DNA of 44,675 bases from Leadbetterella sp964489955 (GCA_964489955.1 CAZBAV010000031.1:1-44675), one strand, 5' to 3'. Shown: positions 8,360-16,685, counted from the first letter of the stretch. Made by a program: numbers and translations. Notes: generated by a model not told the origin, from the letters alone.

Positions 8360-9367
8360 ATGAAAACTTTACCTATCATCCTTGTTTTGCTCTACTCTAC
8401 AGCGGTAGCCCAAACAAATGTCCAAATTTCCGGAACCGTGAAAGACCTGCAAAAAGGCACCGTGTACATACAACAGTTTAAAAATAAAGTTTTTTATACG
8501 GTAGATTCAGCCAAGGTAGTAGACGGTAAGTATAACTTAACTACCCGCCTTACACTGCCCGAAGTATATGGCATTACCACTATACCTAATAAAAGCCCTC
8601 TCTTTTTGTATCTGGATAAAGAGGATACAAACGTAAAAGTAGAACTGGATACGGCTAAATTTTATCGTAACAGTGTTATTACAGGCTCTAGAGCAAATGA
8701 GGTATTTGAGAAGTTCAAAGCTGCGGGCAGAGATGTAAACATCAGTGCTTTTGTTTCAGAAAACCCGTCATCTATTGTTTCTGCGTACTTACTGTACCGA
8801 AATTTTGCGTACCGCTTAGAGGCCTCCGAAATACAAAAGAATATTACTGTGTTTACTCCTGAAATACAAAACACGCCTTACGTTGAAAACCTCAAAAATT
8901 ATGTAGTTACCCTTGAGAAACTTAGTATTGGACGTAAAGCTCCAGATTTTACCTTGGATAACACAGACGGAAAACCTGTGCAGTTTTCCAGCCAATTAGG
9001 CAAGTATGTATTACTAGATTTTTGGGCTTCTTGGTGCGGGCCTTGCCGTAAAGAAAATCCCAATGTGGTAAAGGCTTACCAAACCTATAAAGACAAAGGT
9101 TTTGATGTTTTTGGGGTGTCATTAGATAAAGAGAAAGAACCTTGGCTCAAGGCTATTGAAAAAGATAACCTTACGTGGACACACGTATCGGATCTGCTTT
9201 ACTGGCAGAGTGCTCCTGCGGCATTGTATGGTGTAAGAGCTATTCCTGCAAACTACTTGATTGATCCCAATGGCGTAATCATTGCCAAAAACCTGAAAGG
9301 CGAGGATCTGCAAAATAAGCTGGCAGAGATTTTCAAAGCAAACCAATTAGACACAAAAACTGAATAA
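8360..9367 (+). CDS. TlpA-like thioredoxin-fold protein with N-terminal DUF4369-type domain
   Basis: 335 aa, exported: the signal peptide is MKTLPIILVLLYSTAVAQ. Residues 20 to about 185 form a beta-rich DUF4369-like domain (SGTVKDLQKGTVYIQQ). Residues from about 192 form an AhpC/TSA-type thioredoxin domain starting GRKAPDFTLDN. The active site is WCGPC with C226 and C229, and a cis-proline region occurs at AIPANYLID. This type of protein reduces or shuffles disulfides in the periplasm; the substrate is unknown. It is a single gene with its own promoter and terminator, and an unusual repeat block upstream. Confidence 0.9.
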   Translation: MKTLPIILVLLYSTAVAQTNVQISGTVKDLQKGTVYIQQFKNKVFYTVDSAKVVDGKYNLTTRLTLPEVYGITTIPNKSPLFLYLDKEDTNVKVELDTAKFYRNSVITGSRANEVFEKFKAAGRDVNISAFVSENPSSIVSAYLLYRNFAYRLEASEIQKNITVFTPEIQNTPYVENLKNYVVTLEKLSIGRKAPDFTLDNTDGKPVQFSSQLGKYVLLDFWASWCGPCRKENPNVVKAYQTYKDKGFDVFGVSLDKEKEPWLKAIEKDNLTWTHVSDLLYWQSAPAALYGVRAIPANYLIDPNGVIIAKNLKGEDLQNKLAEIFKANQLDTKTE

Positions 9368-9380
9368 CCTATTACTCCCT

Positions 9381-9415
9381 AACGAAAAAGACCTCCTTCG
9401 GAGGTCTTTTTCGTT
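9381..9415 (+). terminator. intrinsic terminator of the TlpA-like gene
   Basis: A 16-bp perfect stem: AACGAAAAAGACCTCC (9381-9396), loop TTC, and its complement to 9415 with the T run in the descending arm. It begins 13 nt past the stop and could also work on the minus strand. Confidence 0.85.
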
Positions 9416-9424
9416 TCTGTCTAA

Positions 9425-9455
9425 AAAAATGCCCCGACTTTCATCTGGGCATTTT
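9425..9455 (-). terminator. intrinsic terminator of the S10 peptidase operon
   Basis: AAAATGCCC and GGGCATTTT pair around a 12-nt loop. On the minus strand the hairpin is followed by TTTTTTT. It lies about 20 nt past the stop of the S10 peptidase gene. Confidence 0.75.
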
Positions 9456-9473
9456 CTCTATTTAATTTTTGCC

Positions 9474-11030
9474 TTAATATTTTGCCGGAGTCCCCTCTTT
9501 TGGTGTAGAGACTTTTATAAACTCCCTGATGTCTTCATTTGCTTGAATTAAATCTTCTTTTCTGAGATACATCATGTGTCCTGAACGATAACCTTTCCAG
9601 TGAAAACGATCTTTTAGCTTTCCATTAGCATCTGTTTGCCAGACATTATACTTAGAGTTGAAATAGTCACAAGCTCCATCATAATATCCTGCTTGGGTAA
9701 GTACATGCAAATACGGATTGGCAGCCATGGCTAGTCTAAGGTTTTCTGCAAGGTTTACCCTATCTTGTGTCCATGGGTGTACCGGCCCAAACATATTGTA
9801 CTTAAGGTCTGTCTTAAACTTTAACTCCTCTCTCAAATACATATTAATAGGAGGGGTAAAAGAGTGTAACCATGAAGTTAACTCAGAGTTAAAATCTGGT
9901 CTTTCTCCAGCATCTTTAGAGTCTATACCTAAATAACGCGAATCTAATCTACCTACTGTGTATCCCTGATCTCTTAACAGTTCTTTCCAGAAAAGGTTGG
10001 TACTAATCTGCAGATTGTTCTGGCTGATTACCTCCGGTTTTAGTCCAGAATACTTAGCTACCTTTTCCACTATAGCCTTACGCTCTGCATCTGTCATACT
10101 ACCTCCTTTGTTAAGAGCTGGAAGGTAATCATCCATCGTAAATTTCTCTATTTCTGGAAGGATTTCTAAAAGGTCTTTAGACTGTAAAGACTTATCTAGA
10201 ACCTTATGGTACCACGCTGTGGCGGCAAAGTAAGGCAATCTCAATCCAGCAGAATTAACTTGATCTCTTTCTATCCCTAGACCAGTAGGAGAAACCAAAA
10301 CCACTCCATTAAGGTACATCCAATGGTTATTTTGTAACTCATGTGCTAAACCTGACACCCGGTTAGTTCCGTAACTCTCCCCTACCAAGTATTTAGGCGA
10401 AGCCCAACGGTTAGATCTGTGCACAAACGTATTAAGCCATTCTGCCAAATACTTAATATCTGCCCTTACTCCAAAGAAAGTACTTTTCGGTTCAGACGAA
10501 TCTATAATACGGCTAAATCCAGTATTTACGGGATCTATAAAGATAATATCGGCTACGTCTAGAATTGAATAGGGATTGTCTTTATATCCATATGGCTGTA
10601 CAGGATAGCCCTCGTCATCTATGTTAAGTATCTTTGGTCCGGTATATGCCAGGTGCATCCAAACCGAAGCCGAACCTGGGCCGCCATTGAAAGAAAAAAT
10701 AAGTGGTCTACGTGTCTTGTCTTTCACGTCTGTTCTTTCATAGTAAGTATAAAAGCAAGAAGCAATTACTTTACCATTATCATCCCAAACAGGCTGCGTT
10801 CCTGCTGTGGCTTTATAAGGTACACGTTGTCCTTTGATAGTTACAGAAGACTCCGTAACTACACTCATATCCGGATCCAGCGTACGGGATTTGGAAGAAG
10901 GAGCATCACTTTTGCTTTTGCTTAAATCAACTTTCGGAGCATCTCCCGCAGGTGCTGCAGCACCTGGTCTCTGGCCTAAAACTCCAAAAGACAAAGCACA
11001 AAGGCTCATCAATAATATTTGTTTTCTCAT
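9474..11030 (-). CDS. S10 family serine carboxypeptidase, exported
   Basis: 518 aa. Signal peptide MRKQILLMSLCALSFGVLGQ, then an Ala/Pro/Ser-rich linker to about residue 50. The alpha/beta-hydrolase core has the oxyanion block FNGGPGSAS (114-122), nucleophile S219 in GESYG, D451 in YYDGACD and H485 in RSGHMMYL, the order expected for carboxypeptidase Y-type enzymes that remove C-terminal residues from peptides. It starts 12 nt after the stop of the LytTR regulator gene, so it is very likely the third gene of the kinase-regulator operon. That placement suggests peptide processing at the envelope linked to the sensor, which is inference. A terminator follows. Confidence 0.93.
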   Translation of the reverse strand: MRKQILLMSLCALSFGVLGQRPGAAAPAGDAPKVDLSKSKSDAPSSKSRTLDPDMSVVTESSVTIKGQRVPYKATAGTQPVWDDNGKVIASCFYTYYERTDVKDKTRRPLIFSFNGGPGSASVWMHLAYTGPKILNIDDEGYPVQPYGYKDNPYSILDVADIIFIDPVNTGFSRIIDSSEPKSTFFGVRADIKYLAEWLNTFVHRSNRWASPKYLVGESYGTNRVSGLAHELQNNHWMYLNGVVLVSPTGLGIERDQVNSAGLRLPYFAATAWYHKVLDKSLQSKDLLEILPEIEKFTMDDYLPALNKGGSMTDAERKAIVEKVAKYSGLKPEVISQNNLQISTNLFWKELLRDQGYTVGRLDSRYLGIDSKDAGERPDFNSELTSWLHSFTPPINMYLREELKFKTDLKYNMFGPVHPWTQDRVNLAENLRLAMAANPYLHVLTQAGYYDGACDYFNSKYNVWQTDANGKLKDRFHWKGYRSGHMMYLRKEDLIQANEDIREFIKVSTPKEGTPAKY

Positions 11031-11042
11031 AGGTTTTGGTAT

Positions 11043-11753
11043 TTACTTATTGTACTTAATGGCTTCTAATAATGCTGGCATAGAGGTATCACTCACCGGG
11101 ATCTCATATTTACCAATGTTTATACGGTGATTACGTATAGACTCTATCTTTTCTAAATTTACAATAAATGATTTCTGAACTCTTAGAAACTTAGAAAGTG
11201 GCAACTTTTCTTCTATACCTTTTAAAGTAGACTTGGTGAGTATCGGGTGGGTAGCCGTGGTCACAAAAATCTTTATATAATCTTTGAGGCCTTCTATGTG
11301 CGTTATGGTGTCGAAGTTAATCTTTACCAACGAGTACTCTACATTTACAAAGAAATAGTCCTGAGTACTGCCCTGATCTTTAGATGCGGTTTCTAACAAA
11401 AACCTCTCATGTGCCTTATTTGCGGCTTTTGTAAAGCGTTCCAGACTTACAGGTTTCATGAGGTAGTCTACTACTTCCAGATTATAACTTTCTACGGCAT
11501 ATTCTTCATAAGCTGTAACAAAAATAACCATAGGTTTCTTTGTTAGACTCTCCACCAGCTTTGTTCCAGTCATGCCGGGCATCTGTATATCTACAAACAT
11601 AAGATCTACTTGCTCTTTTTCAAGCAACTCCATGGCCTCAAAAGCGTTCTTGGCCGAGCCCACAAACTCCAAGAAAGGAATAAGATTAATGTTCTCTTCC
11701 AGGAGTTTACGACCCATAGATTCGTCATCGACTACTATACATTTGAGTTTCAT
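11043..11753 (-). CDS. LytTR-family response regulator
   Basis: 236 aa. An N-terminal receiver has the acidic pair DD (9-10), phospho-acceptor D55 in MFVDIQMPG, and the conserved lysine in DYLMKPVS. The C-terminal half (about 130-236) is a LytTR DNA-binding domain: FFVNVEYSLVKI, HIEGLKDYIKI, LRVQKSFIVNLEKIESI. LytTR proteins bind direct repeats spaced about 21 bp. The gene overlaps the kinase gene by 4 nt (ATGA), so the two are translated together. A fitting direct repeat lies at 12922-12952 in the divergent region before the TonB receptor. Confidence 0.95.
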   Translation of the reverse strand: MKLKCIVVDDESMGRKLLEENINLIPFLEFVGSAKNAFEAMELLEKEQVDLMFVDIQMPGMTGTKLVESLTKKPMVIFVTAYEEYAVESYNLEVVDYLMKPVSLERFTKAANKAHERFLLETASKDQGSTQDYFFVNVEYSLVKINFDTITHIEGLKDYIKIFVTTATHPILTKSTLKGIEEKLPLSKFLRVQKSFIVNLEKIESIRNHRINIGKYEIPVSDTSMPALLEAIKYNK

Positions 11754-12790
11754 TTCTCCGTATTTTTTAAGAATAATTTCAAATATACTTCAAAAATCCC
11801 ATCATTTGCACCAAGAGTTAACTCGTGCGTTTCTGGATATAACAGCTCTATCCTACGTTTCACATTTTTGATTCCGATTCCAGAGTTTTTGTCCTTTTCC
11901 TCATCTGGATTTGTGGCCATCTTATTCTTTATACAAAAAACCATCCTATTGTCTTCAGAGACACTTAGGTTTACATTTATAAATGGGTCTTTTATATAAC
12001 CTACACCATGCTTAAAAGCGTTTTCTACAAAGGGAATTAACAACATAGGTTCAATTAATAAACCCGAATAATTTCCTTCTAGCTCTATAGAAATATCTAC
12101 ATCTTCCCCAAACCTAACTTTCTGTAAACCAATGTAATTTTCAAGGTACTCTACCTCCCGATCCAAAAAAACTTGCTTATTATCGGACTCATAAAGCATA
12201 TAGCGGATAAGCTTAGAAAGCTCAATAGTTACTTTTTCTGCATTTTCCGATTTAGTACGGATTAGGTAAACAATACTATTGAGAACATTGAATATAAAGT
12301 GGGGACTAATCTGCGAGCGTAAAAATGATAGCTCAGACACCATTCTTTCAGCATTGGCTTCTTGATTACGTTTTTCCGTGGTGAGCATATGTACCACCAA
12401 GCTATAAAGGGTGCTCATACCCGTAATGAAAAGTACAGGAAAAAGCGTACGAGAATCATACATCCGTATAGGGTACCTATCTATTATGTAGTCTTTAAGA
12501 TATACATAACAAACCAGGTACACCACAAACAGTATAGCCAAAGAAATAAAATATGTAGCAATACGCCCTTTTTGCAAAAACACCCTAGCTAACAACTCGC
12601 TATTTAAGTAAAAGATGATAACCCCTAAAAAATTTACAGGAAAAACCTCTCTTAGCTTTACCAAGCGGTCCTCATCTCCATCCATAAAGGAGTTTAAAAA
12701 AGGAAGGGCTAACCAAAAAAACCAAAACACCAAAGAGAACAAACCCTTAAAGATAATTTCGTTTTTAACTTTTAATCTTTTCGTTTCCAA
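11750..12790 (-). CDS. LytS/YehU-type sensor histidine kinase
   Basis: 346 aa membrane kinase. Four hydrophobic segments lie at about 13-33, 50-72, 78-98 and 115-136, followed by a short coiled linker. The His_kinase domain carries the phospho-acceptor H164 in SPHFIFNVLNS, the N-box PFVENAFKHG and the G-box SGIGIKNVKRRI. No separate periplasmic sensor domain is present, so the signal is probably sensed in or near the membrane. The start codon is TTG at 12790: an in-frame TAG lies two codons upstream and no ATG occurs before the first membrane segment. A TAGCTTTG box lies 22 nt upstream. The partner regulator overlaps by 4 nt. Confidence 0.92.
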   Translation of the reverse strand: METKRLKVKNEIIFKGLFSLVFWFFWLALPFLNSFMDGDEDRLVKLREVFPVNFLGVIIFYLNSELLARVFLQKGRIATYFISLAILFVVYLVCYVYLKDYIIDRYPIRMYDSRTLFPVLFITGMSTLYSLVVHMLTTEKRNQEANAERMVSELSFLRSQISPHFIFNVLNSIVYLIRTKSENAEKVTIELSKLIRYMLYESDNKQVFLDREVEYLENYIGLQKVRFGEDVDISIELEGNYSGLLIEPMLLIPFVENAFKHGVGYIKDPFINVNLSVSEDNRMVFCIKNKMATNPDEEKDKNSGIGIKNVKRRIELLYPETHELTLGANDGIFEVYLKLFLKNTEK

Positions 12791-12811
12791 ATTCTAGTTA
12801 CGCCTTAATTA

Positions 12812-12819
12812 CAAAGCTA
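12812..12819 (-). promoter_or_regulatory. -7 box of the kinase/LytTR/S10 operon
   Basis: TAGCTTTG on the minus strand matches TAnnTTTG, but no TTG lies at the usual distance upstream. The transcript would start near 12805, giving a leader of only about 15 nt before the TTG start codon. Confidence 0.45.
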
Positions 12820-12921
12820 ATCTCATAAATAAAATGGTGGAAAAAATGTTTTCAAGACCAAACCCATGATTCAATAGATTTAAAGGTCAATTTGATACGA
12901 TTATCTCATCCGCTTTTTTTT

Positions 12922-12959
12922 GCCATTTGTCCACTATTAAACGCCATTTATCTAAATGG
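12922..12959. promoter_or_regulatory. candidate LytTR operator: 10-bp direct repeat plus palindrome
   Basis: GCCATTTGTC (12922-12931) and GCCATTTATC (12943-12952) are direct repeats 21 bp apart, that is two helical turns. The second copy is part of the perfect inverted repeat CCATTTA-TC-TAAATGG (12944-12959). The block ends 25 nt before the -7 box of the receptor promoter, about where an activator touching sigma would sit. LytTR regulators are known to use direct repeats at this spacing; a LytTR gene is adjacent. Confidence 0.5.
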
Positions 12960-12984
12960 AATGATTCTATTCTTAAACAGCTTG

Positions 12985-12992
12985 TAGCTTTG
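12985..12992 (+). promoter_or_regulatory. -7 box of the TonB receptor gene
   Basis: TAGCTTTG matches TAnnTTTG and is identical to the box of the divergent operon. No TTG is found 17-23 nt upstream, which would suit an activator-dependent promoter. The ATG follows 30 nt downstream. Confidence 0.5.
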
Positions 12993-13022
12993 CATTTGAA
13001 AATTATTTAACAAAAAACACAA

Positions 13023-13739
13023 ATGCGTAAATTTCTTACCATTGCTTTCATTTTAGTAACACTTATTACTTTTGGGCAAAACAATCAAATCAAAGGCGAT
13101 GGCAAAATTACAGGAACATTAGTAGACAGCACCTTAAACACTCCTGTAGAATTTGCAACTCTTAGCCTTTTCAGGTTACCCAACCTCACACAACCAATAG
13201 ACGGTACCTTAACCGATGAGAAAGGGAAATTCGAATTAAAAAATTTGGCTCCGGGCCAGTATGCTGTAAAGTTCTCTTTTATGGGATATTTAGACAAAGT
13301 TGTGTCTAACCTTACCGTATCTGATAACCAAAAGAATGTAAACTTAGGAAATGTAGTCTTCTCCGCAAATGTTAAAATGCTTGAGGAAGTATCTGTTACA
13401 GGCCAAGCGGCTCTAATAGATGAAAAAGTAGACCGCCTTGTTTATAATGCAGAAAGAGACATAACCTCCCGTGGTGCAGATGCTGCAGAGGTTCTAAGAA
13501 AAGTACCGCTTCTTACCGTGGATTTAGACGGTAACGTGCAGCTTCGTGGTAGCTCAAACATACGGGTTTTAATTAACAATAAACCATCTACAATTATGGC
13601 TGCCAGCGTGGCAGACGCTCTAAGACAAATTCCGGCAGACCAAATAAAAACGGTGGAAGTTATCACATCACCATCAGCAAAGTATGATGCTGAGGGTTCT
13701 AGCGGTATTGTAAATATCATTACCAAAAAGAATAACTGA
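13023..13739 (+). CDS. N-terminal part of the TonB receptor (signal, regulatory-like domain, plug)
   Basis: 238 aa before the TGA. Signal peptide MRKFLTIAFILVTLITFGQ; a CarboxypepD_reg-like beta-sandwich at about 27-115 (KITGTLVDSTLNTPVEFATL, then GKFELKNLAPGQYAVKFSFM); and a plug domain from about 120 (LRKVPLLTVDLDGNVQLRGS, IRVLINNKPSTI, IKTVEVITSPSAKYDAEGSS, ending IVNIITKKNN). Alone it would be a plug without a barrel and could not be a working receptor. It is divergent from the kinase operon and preceded by the candidate LytTR site. Confidence 0.8.
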   Translation: MRKFLTIAFILVTLITFGQNNQIKGDGKITGTLVDSTLNTPVEFATLSLFRLPNLTQPIDGTLTDEKGKFELKNLAPGQYAVKFSFMGYLDKVVSNLTVSDNQKNVNLGNVVFSANVKMLEEVSVTGQAALIDEKVDRLVYNAERDITSRGADAAEVLRKVPLLTVDLDGNVQLRGSSNIRVLINNKPSTIMAASVADALRQIPADQIKTVEVITSPSAKYDAEGSSGIVNIITKKNN

Positions 13740-13814
13740 GAGGGATACCAACTTAGCATAGATGCCGGCGGTGGTAACAGAGGTGGGAACCTGGGTTTAA
13801 ATGGTAGCTTAAGA

Positions 13815-15485
13815 ATGGGAAAACTTGGCTTTACACTTGGTGGCTGGGGAAGGGCTAACTTTAACCCTTCTGAAACCTACTTTAACCAAAGCTCTAAAGG
13901 ACGCACGCCACTAGATACTCTTTTCTCTACGTCACAGTTTGGTAAAGGAGATGACCGCATGATGTTTGGCCGCTACACACTTGGAGCAGACTATGATATA
14001 GCATCAAACAAACACCTTTCGGCAGGAGCTCGTTTTGGAGGATTCTCTTTTAACAGGGAGCAAGACTTGTCTACCGAAAGTTACAGGAACGTGGGTAGCA
14101 GCAGTCAACTGGTAAATTCATCCAAAATGAATGTACTTAATAAAATGCCTAATACTTCCATGGATTTTAACTTGGACTACTTACATGTAATTAAGCCGCA
14201 GAAGGAGTTTAGCATATCTACCTTATACTCAAGATCTGTAGCCAACTCCAAAGTAAGAAGGACACCAATATCTGCCAACGAAATGCATTTCGAAAACTTA
14301 AACGATAGTAAAAACCAAGAATTCACGCTACAGGCTGATTATATGACGCCTATCCAGAAAAACCAAATATTGGAAACGGGGGTGAAAGGTATTTTCAGGA
14401 GTGTGGATTCAGATTTCGAAAACAGGTTTGGTAGCAGTTCTACCACAGGTGACCTTAACTATAACCAAAACATCGGAGCGGCTTATTTAGCGTATACCTA
14501 TTCTACAAAAAGCAAATATACGTTTAAAGTTGGTGGTAGATATGAGTATACAGGCATTACGGCTAGCACAAAAGAAAATGGAGATTTAGACATTTCGGAT
14601 TACAGCAATTTTATCCCAAATGTGAACATCTCTAAGACTATAGCTAATAAATACACGGTAAAATTGGCCTATAACCAAAGAATACAAAGACCTGGTATGC
14701 AGCAGTTAAACCCTAACGTAAACAGAGCCAATCCGCAAGCTATCTTTAGAGGAAATCCTGAGTTGGACCCTGAAGTTTCTAACAACGTAGAAGCTAGCGT
14801 AAGTGGTGCCATCAAGAAATTCTACTTGAATTTAGCCGTATTTACACGTTTTACAGATAATGCCATCTCGCAGCTTACTACTGCATCAGGTGATGAAGGA
14901 CAGCTTGTTACCCTAACCACATTTGCCAATGTTGGGAAGTCGCAAGCTACAGGAGCCAACTTCTTCGCAAATTACCAAATCACTCCAAAATGGTCTCTTA
15001 ATGGTGGTCTTGATGCCTTCTTATTGTCTTTTGATGGACTTGCTCCAGGACTAGATGGCTTAAGCAGAGGTTTTAAGAACAGTGGATGGAACTTCAGTGG
15101 TCGTTTAATGAGCCAGCTTTCACTTAACAAAGGATGGCAAGTACAGGCTTTTGGTTTTGGACAAGGAAGCCGTATCATAGCCCAAGGTCGCCAAAGCGGA
15201 TGGGGACATTACGCACTTGGTTTCAGGAAAGAGTTTGCTAACAAAAAGGGAAGCATTGGCCTAAATGCCCAAAACTTCTTTGCTAACAAGATGAAGTTCG
15301 TTTCTAACTTAGAGACTTTCCAAAACTCGCAGGAGACCATAGACTACCGTTATAACATGGGCTTTAATGTAACCTTGAACTATAAAATTGGTAAAATGGG
15401 ACCTGATGCCATGAAACCAAAAAGAAAGGCTAAAGGTGTAAAAAACGATGATGTAATGAGTACCGGAGAGCAGCAACAACAGTAA
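13815..15485 (+). CDS. C-terminal beta-barrel part of the same TonB receptor (OMP_b-brl_3 type)
   Basis: Barrel sequence continues from codon 13740 (EGYQLSIDAGGG), directly after the TGA; the first ATG in this frame is at 13815. The part from 13815 has 556 aa with many amphipathic strands, the TonB-receptor-like block YNQRIQRPGMQQLNPNVNRA and an outer-membrane barrel of the family often found in Bacteroidota sensory or peptide receptors. The tail after the last strand is basic and Gln-rich (ends GEQQQQ), which is common in this family. It has no signal peptide, so it would not be exported if translated by itself. Confidence 0.8.
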   Translation: MGKLGFTLGGWGRANFNPSETYFNQSSKGRTPLDTLFSTSQFGKGDDRMMFGRYTLGADYDIASNKHLSAGARFGGFSFNREQDLSTESYRNVGSSSQLVNSSKMNVLNKMPNTSMDFNLDYLHVIKPQKEFSISTLYSRSVANSKVRRTPISANEMHFENLNDSKNQEFTLQADYMTPIQKNQILETGVKGIFRSVDSDFENRFGSSSTTGDLNYNQNIGAAYLAYTYSTKSKYTFKVGGRYEYTGITASTKENGDLDISDYSNFIPNVNISKTIANKYTVKLAYNQRIQRPGMQQLNPNVNRANPQAIFRGNPELDPEVSNNVEASVSGAIKKFYLNLAVFTRFTDNAISQLTTASGDEGQLVTLTTFANVGKSQATGANFFANYQITPKWSLNGGLDAFLLSFDGLAPGLDGLSRGFKNSGWNFSGRLMSQLSLNKGWQVQAFGFGQGSRIIAQGRQSGWGHYALGFRKEFANKKGSIGLNAQNFFANKMKFVSNLETFQNSQETIDYRYNMGFNVTLNYKIGKMGPDAMKPKRKAKGVKNDDVMSTGEQQQQ

Positions 15486-15492
15486 TAATAAA

Positions 15493-15528
15493 CAAAAATG
15501 CCCGATGCGAAAGTGTCGGGCATTTTTG
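15493..15528 (+). terminator. intrinsic terminator after the TonB receptor
   Basis: A 13-bp stem CAAAAATGCCCGA (15493-15505) pairs with 15516-15528 around a 10-nt loop and carries TTTTT in the descending arm, 8 nt after the stop. Confidence 0.85.
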
Positions 15529-15703
15529 CTTTTACGTATAATCGCATCGGGTTTTCTATTCTTTTCTACTTGCTGACTTTTCTTATAGTTGACCACAGAT
15601 AAATACTTGGCTTATACTAACAGCCTAACTTCTCCGCCTCTTAACTACTCTTTATAAAACCTTTGAATCTGTTGCAAAAATATGAGTTACGTCCATTTGC
15701 AAC

Positions 15704-16168
15704 TTACAAGAATTTTTCTTTCAACTGCATAAGAAAATCTCCAGCCAAATCAAAGGCTATGGTTTGAACATATCCTGCGATGATACCACAAATCAACATT
15801 TTTAGAAGTATCTCTCTCTTCGGGAAACGAAAACTCACAGCAATGAACGTCCCCAGAATTGGTGTGAATAGGAAAGGCGTAAGAAAGGCTACACCCCACA
15901 AACCTAAGCTTCTTTTTACTTTTACCGCCAAGCGAGTAGTTCTGGAGAAAATCTTTCTTTTCCCCTTTTTCTTAAAAAACCAAGACCCCACTCTGGCAGC
16001 TGCTCCACTCCCGTAAACCACAACAAGTACACTCAGCATCATACCTGCCACAGAACTAAGGCTAGTCTCTGTCCAGCTTAAACCACGTGCTACGCCAAGA
16101 ATTGGCCCTCCCACAAACTTAATGGTAGAAGCCAAAGCCACCCCTATATATTCTAGTATTAAAGTCAT
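15704..16168 (-). CDS. small integral membrane protein, 154 aa
   Basis: Hydrophobic segments lie at about 3-25, 35-55, 90-115 and 122-145, with a strongly basic stretch (FFKKKGKRKIFSRTTR) between the second and third that would face the cytoplasm. The repeated pattern GGPILGVARG and FTPILGTFIAVSF resembles the two-fold arrangement of small multidrug-export-type (COG2426-like) proteins; this similarity is weak and I would not assign transport. It stands alone between a terminator and the divergent PadR operon. Confidence 0.7.
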   Translation of the reverse strand: MTLILEYIGVALASTIKFVGGPILGVARGLSWTETSLSSVAGMMLSVLVVVYGSGAAARVGSWFFKKKGKRKIFSRTTRLAVKVKRSLGLWGVAFLTPFLFTPILGTFIAVSFRFPKREILLKMLICGIIAGYVQTIAFDLAGDFLMQLKEKFL

Positions 16169-16225
16169 AACATGGTCTTAACAAAAGAGAAAATACAAAA
16201 ATTCAAAAATATTTCACCAAGTATC

Positions 16226-16256
16226 TTGCAATACAAAGTACCGTGTTATATATTTG
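16226..16256 (+). promoter_or_regulatory. promoter of the PadR-PspC operon
   Basis: TTG (16226-16228), 20 nt, TATATTTG (16249-16256), a full match to the Bacteroidota consensus. The ATG lies 87 nt beyond the box, leaving a leader long enough for PadR self-regulation, but I see no clear palindrome. Confidence 0.7.
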
Positions 16257-16343
16257 CATTTGAAAAAGCTATTACTCTAAAATTTATTGTGGGATTAGCA
16301 CAAACAGCTGGTCCCTTTTACTTAACTCTTTAAACATGATATC

Positions 16344-16685
16344 ATGAATCTTGAAAATGCCCAGGTCCAAATGCGTAAGGGTATTTTGGAATACTGTATC
16401 CTCCAGATTATCTCCCGTGGCGAAGTCTACGCTTCGGAAATCCTGGAAGAGTTACTAAACGCCAAAATCATGGTAGTGGAAGGAACCTTATACCCTTTAC
16501 TTACACGATTAAAAAATGCCGACCTACTAAATTACAGCTGGCGGGAGTCTACTTCAGGCCCTCCACGCAAATACTACTCCCTTACAGAAAAGGGACATGC
16601 TTTTCTTGGTGAGCTATCCTTTACATGGAAAGAACTAGAAACCTCTGTGAATGCTATTATCCTAAACTCTCAAAGCCAAAAATGA
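16344..16685 (+). CDS. PadR-family transcriptional regulator
   Basis: 113 aa. A winged-helix PadR domain fills the protein: RKGILEYCILQIISRGEVYASEILEEL forms the first helices, MVVEGTLYPLLTRLKNADLL the recognition helix, and SGPPRKYYSLTEKGHAFL the wing. A short C-terminal helix probably serves dimerisation. Its stop overlaps the start of the PspC gene by 4 nt (ATGA), so the two are translationally coupled. PadR proteins paired with PspC membrane proteins are a known arrangement in Bacteroidota and Firmicutes; the regulator most likely represses its own operon. Confidence 0.95.
   Translation: MNLENAQVQMRKGILEYCILQIISRGEVYASEILEELLNAKIMVVEGTLYPLLTRLKNADLLNYSWRESTSGPPRKYYSLTEKGHAFLGELSFTWKELETSVNAIILNSQSQK

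Larger units (their letters stand above)
13023..15485 (+). pseudogene. TonB-dependent receptor gene interrupted by one in-frame TGA
   Basis: The frame from 13023 and the frame ending at 15485 are the same reading frame, separated only by TGA at 13737-13739. Reading through gives one 820-residue receptor with signal peptide, regulatory domain, plug and barrel in normal order and normal total length. No frameshift and no missing segment is seen. A single change such as TTA to TGA explains it. The interruption may be a real recent nonsense mutation or a sequencing error. The downstream part still looks like well-kept coding sequence, so inactivation, if real, is recent. Confidence 0.8.

Noticed and set aside
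11610..11999. 129-codon plus-strand open frame across the kinase/regulator junction
   Set aside because: It spans two well-supported overlapping minus-strand genes and has no homology-like pattern.
13737..13739. Selenocysteine or recoded TGA in the TonB receptor
   Set aside because: The position is between plug and barrel where a Leu-like residue is expected; no SECIS-like hairpin is apparent right after it and other genes in the window use TGA as normal stop.
16625..16681. Earlier ATG for the PspC protein
   Set aside because: It lies inside padR; the ATG overlapping the padR stop by 4 nt is the standard coupled start and gives the family N-terminus.
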